This document shows positions 24,852-36,139 of a stretch of DNA of 64,000 nucleotides, piece after piece. This DNA comes from Basidiobolus meristosporus CBS 931.73 (Eukaryota > Basidiobolomycota > Basidiobolomycetes > Basidiobolales > Basidiobolaceae). Within the stretch, counting starts at the first letter, position 1. Each line of letters opens with the position of its first letter. A program made the position numbers and the translations under genes. The stretch spans positions 62,001 to 126,000 of the forward strand of contig MCFE01000158.1 of assembly GCA_002104905.1 (NCBI GenBank). The letters are read 5' to 3'. A model generated the notes under the pieces. It was not told where the DNA came from, did no database searches, and saw only the letters and a program-made list of their open reading frames with translations.

Positions 24852-24959
24852 GTTTTTTTACATGCTTCCCTGTCTCAGGCTTAGGTATACACTTTTCTCT
24901 TTTCCTTATCACTGCTAGGTCTCTCACTACTACTTTGTCTGAGTGCTTATTATAATGAC

Positions 24960-25260
24960 CTACATATCTGTTTTGGCCTGCATATCTCTTGCTGGCACTC
25001 TTCTAGTAACCTGATGTTTCTTTTCAGCTTGTTTCAAGCTCTTAACTGTAGTTGTGACAGGCTCCTGTAAAAGCTGCTGATTTTTATTGCTGCCAGGTCC
25101 TTCACTCCTACTTTGACTCAGTGCCTCTTGAGTGGTCCTATGCGTTTTCCTTGATAAATGTTGTGCTGGTGTATCTGTGTCAGCCTGCTTGTCCCTAGTT
25201 GGCACTCTTCCAGCTACCTGATGTCTCTTTGATGCCTTTCTGGAGAATTGGACACTGCTT
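24960..25260 (-). pseudogene. E4 protein, tandem repeat region
   Basis: About 1.5 imperfect units of about 60 residues, each with ALSQSRSEGP, a QVTRRVPARD-like block and a KQADTD-like block. Basic and Ser/Gln rich. The same unit recurs in copy 1 at 12657-13010. Confidence 0.5.
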
Positions 25261-25409
25261 GTAATGTGCTCCTCAGGAAGCTACTGGTTCTTAACCATGA
25301 CACACTTGCTCTACTGCCTTTGATAGTTTCTGCTACTCTTAAGATACTTTTTTAGCATACCAGTGCTGGCACAAAATGAATTTGCCCATTTGAATCCAGG
25401 ATGATGCTC

Positions 25410-25727
25410 TTAGAACAAGTCAAGTGCATTCTGCTTGGCCTTATGTCCCTGACAGTCCCATGATATGCCAGCCTTATGGTGATTGTGTGCTGGAATTCTG
25501 ATGACGCCTTCAATATTTGACCACTCTTCATTATTGCACTCAATGGCTACACAGTTCTGCAATGTCTTTAAATTCTTTGGCTTTAGTATACATTTCATTG
25601 TCTCCCTCCCATGATGTGATAGGCATTCTGTGGGCTTTATTTTAGAGCACTGTTGTTGTGCTTCAAAGACTGTAGGGTATTCCCCTGCTGTTACATTGGG
25701 AAATGGCTCAATTCTTGGCTGCAACAT
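25410..25727 (-). pseudogene. E4 protein, second frame
   Basis: A 105-codon frame with CVAIECNNEEW and WDCQGHKAKQNA blocks. The C-x(n)-C/H pattern is not a recognised finger. Family unknown. Confidence 0.45.
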
Positions 25728-25784
25728 AGAGCTACTTTAGTTCCTTCATTGCAGCAAAGATATTGCTTTCTTGATCTAGGATAT

Positions 25785-26099
25785 CTATTGCTTTACAAAT
25801 ATTATTTGCTCATCCTGTTTCTGGACTATTTCCTGATTTCTCTGGGTCATTGTATCTATCCTATCTGCCACTGCACCTGATTGCTTCATTAATTCTTTGG
25901 TATGAGCTGGCAACATACTTACTAATATGGGTTGTGACAAAGTTATGATGGCTACTTGCCAGTCAGCAACTGAGGGGGCTGTGTTTGCTACATTCCCATC
26001 AGCCGGACCATAACAGTCAGCTTGTGGCTTTGCAGAGGTTCTCACTTGCCTACTTGACTGCAAGCCTGAGGATTCTGCAACATTATCTTCAGTGGCCAC
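25785..26099 (-). pseudogene. E4 protein, N-terminal frame
   Basis: A 104-codon frame with a Gln-rich coiled-looking end (VADRIDTMTQRNQEIVQKQ). It parallels 6957-7223. No recognised domain; likely the start of the E4 protein. Confidence 0.5.
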
Positions 26100-26119
26100 A
26101 CTGTCAACATGGCCTGGAC

Positions 26120-26400
26120 AGTTCTGGACCAGATATAGAAATTACCAGTACTTAGTCAAGCATTTGGCCTCACCAATGCCCCTGCAACAATCATGACCTT
26201 GATGCACACCATCTTCCAGGAGTGCTTAGACAGGTTTGTGGTAATCTATCTAGAAGACATATTGATATACGGCAAAATAAAAGAGGAGCACTTGGCTCAA
26301 ATCTAAAAGGTCTTCAAGAAGCTAAGAGAAAACAAGCTATACAGCAAGCTAGTAACATGTGAACTCTTGAAGAAACTTCTTGTCCTGTGGAAATCTTATA
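26120..26400 (+). pseudogene. G3 reverse transcriptase fragment
   Basis: Translates, with frame breaks, as the finger-to-palm part of Ty3 RT: APAT.MTLMHTIFQE then FVVIYLEDILIY. The YxDD box reads YLED. The upstream and downstream parts of pol are absent. Confidence 0.82.
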
Positions 26401-26517
26401 TGATAGATTAGCAAACTGTAAGGCAAAAATATAGGTATTCAACATGGAAATGCTGCATATTAATCATTGAAAACTTTGGCATGTCACCATAAGCTAATGA
26501 TGCTACTGAGAGGTTAA

Positions 26518-27090
26518 ATGATTTATTTGGAAAATGACAACCAAATATTCAAATGGAGCTTTAGTAAATGGGAAAAGTGTATTTGCCATGCACTGTTTGC
26601 CTGCAGAGTTAGGCGGCACAACACTCCCCAACAATTGCCATTTTTCTTAGTGCTTGGATGTCAATCATGGATTCCAGGAGATCTCACACAGCCAAAACTC
26701 ACTGACAACTTGGAGGATGAGCTCAGTTGGCATACTAGAAACCAACAATTGAAACAAGTATATCTGGAGGCACAGACCAAAATTTTTAAAAGAGCAGAAA
26801 AGATGATGCAAAGACTGGATAAGACTATATCACTGGAGGCTATGATAACTGAAAATCTTGTATTGCTATGAAGCAGCACTTAGAAGGAGTCTGAAAGCAA
26901 TGGACAAGTCCATTCAAGATCATCAGATATTGTTGATTTGTAACTTACCAACCAGTAGACAAACAAGAGAACATCAGAGATGATCTAGTTCATTAAGATA
27001 AACTCAAGCTTAGAAGACTTGCTTGCAATACTGAGCCATCTAGATACTGGCTCCACAAGATAGGAGATTCAGGAGGACCCTCATGGCTTT
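26518..27090 (+). pseudogene. G3 integrase C-terminal fragment
   Basis: Matches the G1 integrase end: CHALFACRVRRHNTPQQ, SWIPGDLTQPKLTDNLEDEL, then a degraded GPF module and the TEPSRYWLHK block, with an internal TGA at about 26869. Confidence 0.85.
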
Positions 27091-27646
27091 TGTAGGGGAG
27101 AATGTGATGATCTTATTCTTGAATAGACTTGTTCCATTGTACCGTGCCAGGGCACACGGTGCAATCTGCGGTTGTAAAGAACAATTGGGCACAATATTAT
27201 AGCTACCAGAAGGCAGGATTGTTCTTGGGCAATTTCGCACTGTGCGGGACAATCTTGCACACTATAGCACAATCTGACACAATGAGGTTGGCACGGATGA
27301 TTGCGCCAACTTGTAATGTTTGCATCACGTGCGCAACTGGATACCTCTATTATGGCAGGTAAAATCCAGTATTTAGATATGTTTCTTTAATGTAAATGGA
27401 AATAGTTGTGTATCACACTATAAACTACACTGATACTTACCATTTTGGTTACCCTCACTCCAATTGGACGGTATCTCAGTGGTTAATTGGTCCAAAAGTA
27501 TCCTGAAGCTGGCAGCCCCCAATTGGCTCATTGACTACTGAAAAAGCTACCTGATTCACCATCAAATATCCCATTTTGCCCATTGAGCAAGTAAATCCCT
27601 GATCCTAGTGATTGGACCAGGTATCATAGCTAGCACGCAAGCAATC

Positions 27647-27827
27647 AGACTTGTTCCATCATTCCAGCTGATCATAGTGCCCAATAGTGCCATAGCATGC
27701 CAGATGGTGCCATACTGTGCCAATTTGGGATCAAAATTGACATGCATATGACCCTAAAATATCAAATTAATAACAAAATATACAGCACTTTCTGGCACTA
27801 TGATCAATGGCACAATGGAACAAGTCT
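27647..27827. mobile_element. 181-bp MITE inside Harbinger B
   Basis: Ends AGACTTGTTCCAT and ATGGAACAAGTCT; flanks ATC/ATT. Copy C lacks it and reads straight across the site. The interior matches the MITE at 32159-32369. Confidence 0.88.
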
Positions 27828-28051
27828 ATTGTGTATGTGCAAAACAGATCCAATAGCTGCACTGGTATTACAGATGACATATATATATGCAGGGTGTTTA
27901 TTTATAGGGGTTCTGTCTCAAATGTGAGACAACCTTGATATTACTTATATCAAAAATTTGATGATCACTGATTTGCAATGGCTCAATTTGGATTGCAAAA
28001 AAAAAGGGTTGCCGGGATCATTACAAATGTGCGCAATTGAAAGCGATCGCA

Positions 28052-29283
28052 TCAACTACTCCTGGGTTTTTTTCTAACAGGGAATACTACTGAAGCATTT
28101 GGTAGTGACTCACTTTGCACACCTATACCGCATCCTGGCTGACTATCATCCTGGCTACTTGTGTATTTGTAGTCAGTATTTTGCCTCCTAGTTGATGAGT
28201 GCAATGCTGCAGCTTGGCCGCGCTGAATTGCTCCAACTGAACCAACTGAACCGGCCTGTAGTGCCACATGCTGACGCGTTCTTTTACTTGCTAAGGGCTC
28301 CGGTGGTTGAGGCACTTCATGTTGTTCATCATCAGTCAGTTCACCAGAAGTAACTTGCTGATGGTCAGGCAAAACAGCATGTGCAGGCACACCTTGACAT
28401 GTTGAGATGGCCCTTGGCTGAGTTTGATGTGATGCTGCATGTTGACGCAACTCGGTCCGCTCCAATGGACTTGTGTCTAAATGAGCAGTTTGGCAAGTTC
28501 TTGTAGTTTTGCTCTGAAGCGTGTGCGTTGACTCAATGCAGGGCATTCTGGTAAAGGGTGTTGGTGTGGTCTGGACTGACATGTGCCGGCGCGCTGTGGT
28601 TGCAAGAGATGGTAGGGAATCCAGCAAGGCGTGCTGGCGCAATCTGGACAATGCTGCTTGCGGTCTGTATTCTTCCTCCTGAAGCTCACCATCTGATTCC
28701 TCAAGGTATTCACTTACCCTCTGTCTGATACTTTGGAGCTGTTGCCTGGATGAGTCCTGTGTATGTTGCTCTTGGAAGCCACTTAGCTCTACTAATATAT
28801 CACGTAGTACATTAGTCATTTGAGGCAAAAACTCATTCAAAATCTCTTTGGTTCCCAAAGTTGAGGCACAAACAGACGCGTCCGGCCCGTACTGTGCAAA
28901 TTGCGCGCAAAATTGTTCCCGCATGGCTTCTTTGTCAAATCCCCTCACTCTCAGCTCATTCTTATTTCAATACTTGTCTTGTTATATATCTTTTTACATA
29001 CATTGGCTGGCATCTTGATGTGGAACTCATGCCACAGCTTTCTACTCAAATTCTTCCATCTTTGTCAACTCTCTGAGGTATCTAGTTCTGCTAGATTAAT
29101 CAGTAGTGCCCAAATATCTGTATGAAGGCTCATCATAGACACTTGGGCCATACTAAAATCATTTGGCAAGAGCTCAAATGGATTGAACATCAACTTTTCC
29201 GGTCTGGACTGTGCTTGTGAGCTGGGGGATGGGTTTTGTCTGAGTTGTACTAAAGATGAGTTGAGGCTTGGTACAGGGACCAT
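28052..29283 (-). pseudogene. Harbinger partner protein, copy B
   Basis: Colinear with the copy C partner. Two lesions disrupt it: a TGA at the same codon as in copy C (near 29067) and a 1-bp loss near 28967, where copy C reads TTGATTTC. From 28948 to 28052 it is open (298 codons). The protein has a Trp-bearing N-terminal third and a low-complexity Gln/Ser/Thr/Arg C-terminal half. Confidence 0.82.
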
Positions 29284-29642
29284 AGCAACGGATTTGGATA
29301 CTTATACAGCAGTATATTGGCATCAACCTGGTCTTATATGAAATATATATGAAAACTAATGTGATTGTTGAATTTTCCATATATTATGCATGATGCATCT
29401 TGGATTGCTTTGACCCAGATCAGATCACATCAATTGCAGATTTCCTATTTGATTATAGACCTATGATTAAAGCATCAATAACAGTACCAAGGCATTGTTT
29501 GCGGATGATTTTTGCAACACAATGATGGGATACATGGCAATTGATGGAGATTTAACCATAATGTATTAAAAATCAAATAAATAACGCAGATTGAGCCAAA
29601 TTGATTCAAACCACCTCCATACAATCATCCACCAATTTTAAT

Positions 29643-30520
29643 ATGACTTTCTCATCTGAATGGTCTTTTCTCATCAATCCCATCACTACCACTGGATTTC
29701 CTTTTGACACACTAGTGGAGATCTATTCCAAGTACTGTGGACCATCAACCCCAATCTACTCAAGGAGATTCCTTGTTAAGCTTCTCTGCTATTACAAGAA
29801 CTATTGCCCTACAAGGTTTCATCCCACCATCCATGGCAACAAAAGTCCTAGAAGCTTTCATTCCCAGCTGACAGCAATGGAGAACCACCTTGCAGAGGGT
29901 ATGAATGACTTAGAGCAAGCTTGGAATACTAGGTTCAGAAGCTCCAATAGACTTCCATATCCCAGAGTGTTCAGCAACAGGTTCCATATCTGGAGTATTT
30001 TGGATACCTTCCCAGTGAGGATTAACACACCTTCTAGAGGGCAGAGGCACTTTTATTCTGGCAAGTACAAGGCACACTGTGTGAAGTTTCTAGCACTGTC
30101 TGACATTGAGGGTAACATCATCTGGTTTAGTGGGCCATTTGCTGGAAGTAGGCTTGACAAAGCACTCTGGGTAGAGAATCATCCTGAATTCAGTAGAGGG
30201 GAGAAATGTATGGCAGACTTAGCCTATATAGGAGAGGATTGTCAGAGATTAGGATGTATTACAGCTTATAGGAAGCCAAGGAATGGTGTGCTTAGCAAGA
30301 AGCAGAAGCTCTACAATGAGATATTTAATCATTTCAGAGTAAGGGTAGAGCACACATTTGGATAAATGAAGAGATTCAGCATATTGGCAGGTAAATACAG
30401 AGGAAAGTCATATATAGGAGAAAACAGCACAATAGGTAAAATAGTCAAGATACTTATTAATGCACAGTATGTTCATACAAGAAGAGATCCACTGAGAGAA
30501 ATGTGTGGAGCATTATGAAG
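29643..30520 (+). pseudogene. Harbinger DDE transposase, copy B (stop)
   Basis: Starts at ATG 29643. Matches copy C throughout, including the first Asp (ILDTFPVRI), the GSRLDKALW second Asp (His before it changed to Leu) and RVRVEHTFG with the Glu. A TAA at 30364 replaces the Tyr after TFG, removing the last about 55 residues, so this copy is probably dead. Confidence 0.9.
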
Positions 30521-31319
30521 AGTAAATAAAGCAAGGAAAGCACTATTCTGAGCAACATAAGTAAGATTGAGTAAAATTACCAGTAACTGTATTACACCAC
30601 TGGCATCATGGTAGATATCATAGTGCCAGATAGTGCCGTAGAGTGCCAGATCAATCTGGCACCATAAACAGGCTGGCACTATGTGGCACTATCCAACGGC
30701 ACAAGTCTAATATCTAAATTAGATAATTTTTAGTCAAATCAATTAGTTTTATGCTAGGTCTATCAGCATATCACATTATATATATTAAGTCAGTAGTATT
30801 AGTCAGCAAATGAATCAGCAGATTGCTATCGGACAGAAGTGGATACGTTGATTATGACTTAGTTGGGTGAACATGAAGCAATCAACTGAACTATTTCCAC
30901 AATCTTCATTAGTCAGCAATTGATCTGGCAAAATATAAATAAGAATCCGCCAGAACCTCAATAAAGATCAGTTCAAGTTTTAGTAGATACATCATTAGCT
31001 AAACTCTTTATTTCTCTACAACTTTTATTTAAGACTTGTATCATGTTAACTGTTGCATGGAACTTACATCACAAAATGCCACCATTCAAAGGTACTCAAG
31101 TTTTCAGGAGTCCACCACCATAGGAGGAAAACATTGTTGATACTCTGGACATATTCCAGCAATACCCCATCTAAGGAAGCTCATGCCATTAAAAAAATGT
31201 TGCAAAGCTATGTACTGCACTCAGTATCAATCAAGCACAAGCATTTACAATCTATTTGATTACAAAAATTTCATACAACTAAGAAGCAACATCTACCCTG
31301 AAGGTATGTATGAAATGCC

Positions 31320-31680
31320 TTGGCCCTGACACTTGATGGATTCCCATTAAAAAAGGAATCTGCCTGCAAATCCTGCTGGCCACTGATGCTTATCAACCAG
31401 AATTTGTTGCCTATATTACAATATCAGAGCATAAGTGTGATGATGGTCTCACTGGTATCTGGACCTAAACTACCATCCAACTTGAGCAGCTACCTCTATC
31501 CATTGCTGGGAGAGTTTTGTAGGCTTTGCAGCAAAATATTACTAAATGGCCATCATATCAGAGCATGTTTTTTATCTTCATTGGAGATACCCTAGCCATC
31601 AGCAAGATAGCTAGCTTCTCTGGGCACAATGGATGGTATGGCTGGCAAATTTGTAAGATCCCAGACATTTGATCTAAAAC
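31320..31680 (+). pseudogene. CACTA transposase domain fragment (Transposase_21)
   Basis: Two adjoining frames give DGFPLKKES, CWPLMLINQNLL, SGPKLPSNL, SYLYPLLGEF and then GDTLAISKIASFSGHNGWYG. This series is the hallmark of Tnp2-type transposases: a WP-hydrophobic block, a PGPK block, and a cysteine-bearing C..C motif, here partly lost. One frameshift near 31570. Confidence 0.75.
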
Positions 31681-32158
31681 TAAAACAGATTACCAATATC
31701 CAAGCACCAACACTGAGAACATTTTCTTCTCTCAAGAAACCTTTCAGAAGTCAGTATGCAATTGCAGCAAAGTTTGCCTGCCATAAGCCATTAGCCAGAA
31801 CATGGAATTAATCAGAAATCATAGATATTTGGGATAGATTGAATATATTGGAGTAAAAGCTTTCCTCTGTGATCAATACCTTTGCTTACATCAATATCAC
31901 CATGCCAATGACCAAGTTGTGCATTGGGCATTTCAAGCTGATTGAGCCCTCTGAGATATCAGTGAAATTTAAAAAATTGGCAAAAAATGATAGAGTACTT
32001 GCTACCCAAACTACTTCTCACAGGTGCCAATATATATCTATATACAACTACAGCAATACAAATACCAGGACTGGATGAGTTGATCATGTCTTTATCAATG
32101 AAGTCTTCTTAAGCCATTTTAGCCATGAGTACATCAGAAGCATTGGCAGTCATATATT

Positions 32159-32369
32159 AGACTTGTACCATTGTGCCATTGATCATAGTGCCAGAATGTG
32201 CTGTATATTTTGTTATTAATTTGATATTTTAGGGTCATATGCATGCCAATTTTGATCCCAAATTGGCACTGTATGGCACCATCTGGTATTCTGTGGCATG
32301 ATCAGACACCATCTGGCATGTGATGGCACTGTTGGGCACTATAATCAGCTGGAATGATGGAACAAGTCT
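32159..32369. mobile_element. 211-bp MITE inside CACTA copy 2
   Basis: Ends AGACTTGTACCATTG and GGAACAAGTCT, flanked by perfect ATT duplications (32156-32158 and 32370-32372). CACTA copy 3 at about 45745 holds the empty site with a single TT(G)-type trinucleotide. The interior matches the MITE at 27647-27827 in reverse orientation. Confidence 0.92.
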
Positions 32370-33647
32370 ATTGACATTGTAATAATATTCATCCAGAAGG
32401 GAATCATTATTGACAACTTGATGCATCTACAGCATTTGTGCAAGGAGCTTGTGCCAGGATTTGAGTGGCTATACCACAAGCATAAAGCTGAGCACATATA
32501 TCTCAGCTACTACTGTATCCATTCTCCACCATATCATAGTTGGTATGTGGATAATACTTGACCTTGCTTCACCTTTTAGGAATTTCCAATGGAGCAGATT
32601 TGTAGGGAGATAGGAAGAAAAGTCAAGTAGTAGGTACTACCATACCCCAATCTCATCAAGAATATTACCTTCAAGTTCATTATGGACTTGATAAATTTGC
32701 ACTTGACAGACAGCCAGGAAATGTTGGAAAATACTGAGGCAAATGTGCACACATAGGCACCTATGCATTTGCCATTAAAGTACTAGGCAACCACAATATA
32801 TTGTTATTCAACTAAGTACTGCACAGTTGGGTTGGGTGCAACAATCAACTAATTTGTATCAGGAAAACTTTACCAAAATTTGCCAGGTCTTTCATGAATA
32901 CAATAGACTTGTTCCATTGTACCGTGCCAGGGTGCGCGGCACAATCTGCGGTCGTAAAGAACAATCGGGCGCGATATTATAGCTACCAGAAGGCAGGATC
33001 GTTCTTGGATGATTTCGCACTATGCGGGACAATCTTGCACACTATGGCACAATCTGACACGATGAGGTTGGTGCGGATGATCACGCCAACTTGTAATGTT
33101 TGCATCATGTGCGCAATTGGATACTGCTATAATGGCAGGTAAAATCCGGTATTTGGATATGTTTCTTTAATGTAAATGGAAATAAATGTGTATCACACTA
33201 TAAACTACACTGATACTTACCATTTTGGTTACCCTCACTCCAATTGGACGGTATCTCAGTGGTTAATTGGTCCAAAAGTATCCTGAAGCTGGCAGCCCCC
33301 AATTGGCTCATTGACTACTGAAAAAGCTACCTGATTTGCCATCAAATATCCCATTTTGCCCATTGAGCAAGTAAATCCCTGATCCTAGTGATTGGACAAG
33401 GTGTCATAGCTAGCACGCAAGCAATTGTGTAGGTGCAAAACAGATCCAATAGCTGCACTGGTATTACAGATGACGTATATATATGCAGGGTGTTTATTTA
33501 TAGGGGTTCTGTCTCAAATGTGAGATGACCTTGATATTACTTATATCAAAAATTTGATGATCACTGATTTGCAATGGCTCAATTTGGATTGCAAAAAAAA
33601 AGTGTTGTTGGGATCATTACAAATGTGAGCAATTCAAAGCAATCGCA

Positions 33648-34895
33648 TCATCTTCTCCTGGGTTTTTTTCTCACAGGGATTACTACTGAAGCATTTGGTA
33701 ATGACTCACTTTGCACACCTATACTACTTCCTGGCTGACTATCATCTTGGCTACTTGTGTATTTGTAGTCAGTATTTTGCCTCCTAGTTGATGAGTGCGA
33801 TGCTGCAGCTTGGCCGCGCTGAATTGCTCCGACTGAACCAACTGAACCGGCCTGTAGTGCCATGCAATGACGCGTTCTTTTACTTGCCAAGGGCTCCGGT
33901 AGTTGAGGCACTTCATGTTGGTCATCATCAGTCAGTTCACCAGAAGTAACTTGCTGATGGTCAGGCAAAACGGCACACGCAGGCGTGCCTTGACGCGTTG
34001 AGATGGCCCTTGGCTGAGTTTGATGTGATGCCGCTTGTTGACGCCAATCGGTCCGCTCCAATGGACTTGTGTTTAAATGAGCAGTTTGGCAAGTTCTTGT
34101 AGTTTTGCTCTGAAGCACGCGCGTTGACTCAATGCGCGTTGACTTGACGCGGGGCGTTCTGGTAAAGGGTGTTTGTGTGGTCTGGACTGATGTGCGCCGG
34201 TATGCTGTGGTTGCAAGAGATGGTAGGGAATCCAGCGAGGCATGCTGGCGCAATCTGGACAATGCTGCTTGCGGTCTGTATTCTTCCTCCTGAAGCTCAC
34301 CATCTGATTCCTCAAGGTATTCACTTACCCTCTGTCTGATACTTTGGAGCTGTTGCCTGGATGAGTCCTGTGTATATTGCTCTTGGAAGCCACTTAGCTC
34401 TACTAATACATCATGTAGTACTTTAGTCATTTGAGGCAAAAACTCATTCAAAATCTCTTTGGTTCCCAAAGTTGAGGCACAAACGGACACGTCCGGCCCG
34501 TACTGTGCAAATTGCGCGCAAAATTGTTCCCGCACGGCTTCTTTGTCAAATCCCTTCACTCTCAGCTCATTCTTGATTTCAATACTTGTCTTGTAATATA
34601 TCTTTTTACATACATTGGCTGGCATCTTGATGTAGAACTCATGCCACAGCTTTCTACTCAAATTCTTCCATCTTTGTCAACTCTCTGAGGTATCTAGTTC
34701 TGCTAGATTAATCAGTAGTGCCCAAATATCTGTATGAAGGCTCATCATAGACACTTGGGCCATACTAGAATCATTTGGCAAGAACTTGAACAGATCCAAC
34801 ATAGACTTCTCCGGTCCGGACCGCGCTTGTGAGCTGGGGGAAGGGTTTTGTCTGGGTTGTACTAAAGATGAGTTGAAGCTTGGTATGGGGACCAT
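33648..34895 (-). pseudogene. Harbinger partner protein, copy C (one TGA)
   Basis: A 416-codon frame from ATG 34895, interrupted only by TGA at 34677-34679. Upstream 72 codons and downstream 338 codons are in the same frame. The N-terminal third has helical, Trp-containing sequence (WALLINLAEL, WKNLSRKLWHEF); the middle has an acidic Glu-rich block (EYLEESDGELQEEE); the rest is Gln/Ser/Thr/Arg-rich and ends in a basic tail (PVRKKPRRR). In PIF/Harbinger elements the second protein helps DNA binding and nuclear import; here that role is inferred from position only. A small intron or stop readthrough spanning the TGA is possible. Confidence 0.75.
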
Positions 34896-35254
34896 AGCAA
34901 TGGATTTGGATACTTATACAGCCGTATATTGGCATCAACCTGGTCTTATATGAATTAGATATGAAAACTAATGTGATTGTTGAATTTTCCATATATTATG
35001 CCTGATGCATCTTGGATTGCGTTGACACGGATCAGATCACATCAATCGCAGATTTCCTATTTGATTATAGACCTATGATTAAAGCATCAATAACAGTACC
35101 AAGGCATTGTTTGCGGATGATTTTTGCGACATAATGATGGGATACATGGCAATTGATGGAGATTTAACCATAATGTGTTAAAAATCAGATAAATAACGCA
35201 GATTGCGCCAAACCAATTCAAACCGCCTCCATACAATCATCCATCAATTTTAAT
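34896..35254. promoter_or_regulatory. Divergent promoter region of Harbinger C
   Basis: A 359-bp noncoding spacer between two divergently oriented ORFs, AT-rich with TATA-like stretches on both strands. Conserved in copies A and B. Confidence 0.5.
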
Positions 35255-36139
35255 ATGACTTACTCATCTGAATGGTCTTTTCTCATCAATCCCATCACTA
35301 CCACTGGATTTCCTTTTGACACACTGGAGGAGATTTATACCAAGTACTGTGGACCATCAACCCCAATCTACTCAAGGAGATTCCTTGTTAAGCTTCTCTG
35401 CTATTACAAGAACTATTGCCCTACAAGGTTTCATCCCACCATCCATGGCAACAAAAGTCCTAGAAGCTTTCATTCCCAGCTGACAGCAATGGAGAACCAC
35501 CTTGCAGAGGGTATGAATGACTTAGAGCAAGCTTGGAATACTAGGTTCAGAAGCTCCAATAGACTTCCATATCCCAGAGTGTTCAGCAACAGGTTCCATA
35601 TCTGGAGTATTTTGGATACCTTCCCAGTGAGGATTAACACACCTTCTAGAGGGCAGAGGCACTTTTATTCTGGCAAGTACAAGGCACACTGTGTGAAGTT
35701 TCAAGCACTGTCTGACATTGAGGGTAACATCATCTGGTTTAGTGGGCCATTTGCTGGAAGTAGGCATGACAAAGCACTCTGGGTAGAGAATCATCCTGAA
35801 TTCAGTAGAGGGGAGAAATGTATGGCAGACTTAGCCTATATAGGAGAGGATTGTCAGAGATTAGGATGTATTACAGCTTATAGGAAGCCAAGGAATGGTG
35901 TGCTTAGCAGGAAGCAGAAGCTCTACAATGAGATATTTAATCATTTCAGAGTAAGGGTAGAGCACACATTTGGATATCTGAAGAGATTCAGCATATTGGC
36001 AGGTAAATACAGAGGAAAGTCATATATAGGTGAAAACAGCAGAATAGGTAAAATAGTTAAGATACTTATTTATGCACAGTTTGTTCATACAAGAAGACAT
36101 CCACTGAGAGAAATGTGTCTGGAGCATTATGAAGAGTAA
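35255..36139 (+). CDS. Harbinger-like DDE transposase (DDE_Tnp_4 type), intact
   Basis: 294 residues, uninterrupted. The catalytic triad by alignment to the family is D121 (ILDTFPVRI), D172 (GSRHDKALW) and E236 (RVRVEHTFG). The YSGKYKAH block at 138-145 and the ADLAYIGEDC block at 191-200 are typical of DDE_Tnp_4/IS5-like transposases. It would excise and insert copies with the AGACTTGTTCC termini and is the best candidate driver for the MITEs in this window. The start ATG at 35255 is chosen because the homologous ATG is conserved in copies A and B. It is shorter than many Harbinger transposases (350-450), so an N-terminal exon could be missing. Confidence 0.9.
   Translation: MTYSSEWSFLINPITTTGFPFDTLEEIYTKYCGPSTPIYSRRFLVKLLCYYKNYCPTRFHPTIHGNKSPRSFHSQLTAMENHLAEGMNDLEQAWNTRFRSSNRLPYPRVFSNRFHIWSILDTFPVRINTPSRGQRHFYSGKYKAHCVKFQALSDIEGNIIWFSGPFAGSRHDKALWVENHPEFSRGEKCMADLAYIGEDCQRLGCITAYRKPRNGVLSRKQKLYNEIFNHFRVRVEHTFGYLKRFSILAGKYRGKSYIGENSRIGKIVKILIYAQFVHTRRHPLREMCLEHYEE

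Larger units (their letters stand above)
23880..26112 (-). mobile_element. E4 repeat family, copy 2 (unknown)
   Basis: Minus-strand counterpart of 6957-14025. The outer right limit, 26112, abuts Ty3 element G3; the left limit carries the family 3' terminus TGTAATGATCCCATC (start at about 23880). A third 3'-end fragment lies at 37080-37375. Coding frames are long but broken. The family could be a DNA transposon, a non-autonomous retroelement or a captured gene; no terminal repeat pair is visible. Confidence 0.65.
27125..30708. mobile_element. Harbinger-like element, copy B (3584 bp)
   Basis: The ends are AGACTTGTTCCATTG and, on the right, CAACGGCACAAGTCT. The 3-bp target duplication AAT flanks it (27122-27124 and 30709-30711). 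Two genes are divergently arranged: partner on minus, transposase on plus. Both are broken. A 181-bp MITE is nested at 27647-27827. Many CpG sites of copy C are TpG or CpA here. Confidence 0.93.
26113..31043 (+). mobile_element. Ty3/gypsy element G3 remnant, split by Harbinger B
   Basis: Carries an RT fragment with FGLTNAPAT-like sequence (26180-26400), an integrase C-terminal part (26518-27090) and a GTAGGGGAGAA polypurine tract at 27093. The 3' LTR starts TGTGATGATC at 27105, is interrupted at 27124 by Harbinger B, and resumes at 30709-31043. Most of pol is deleted. Same family as G1 and G2. Confidence 0.85.
27105..31043 (+). repeat. G3 3' LTR, split by Harbinger B
   Basis: 27105-27124 plus 30709-31043. 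The sequence across the join reads as a continuous LTR when the element and one AAT are removed. Confidence 0.85.
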
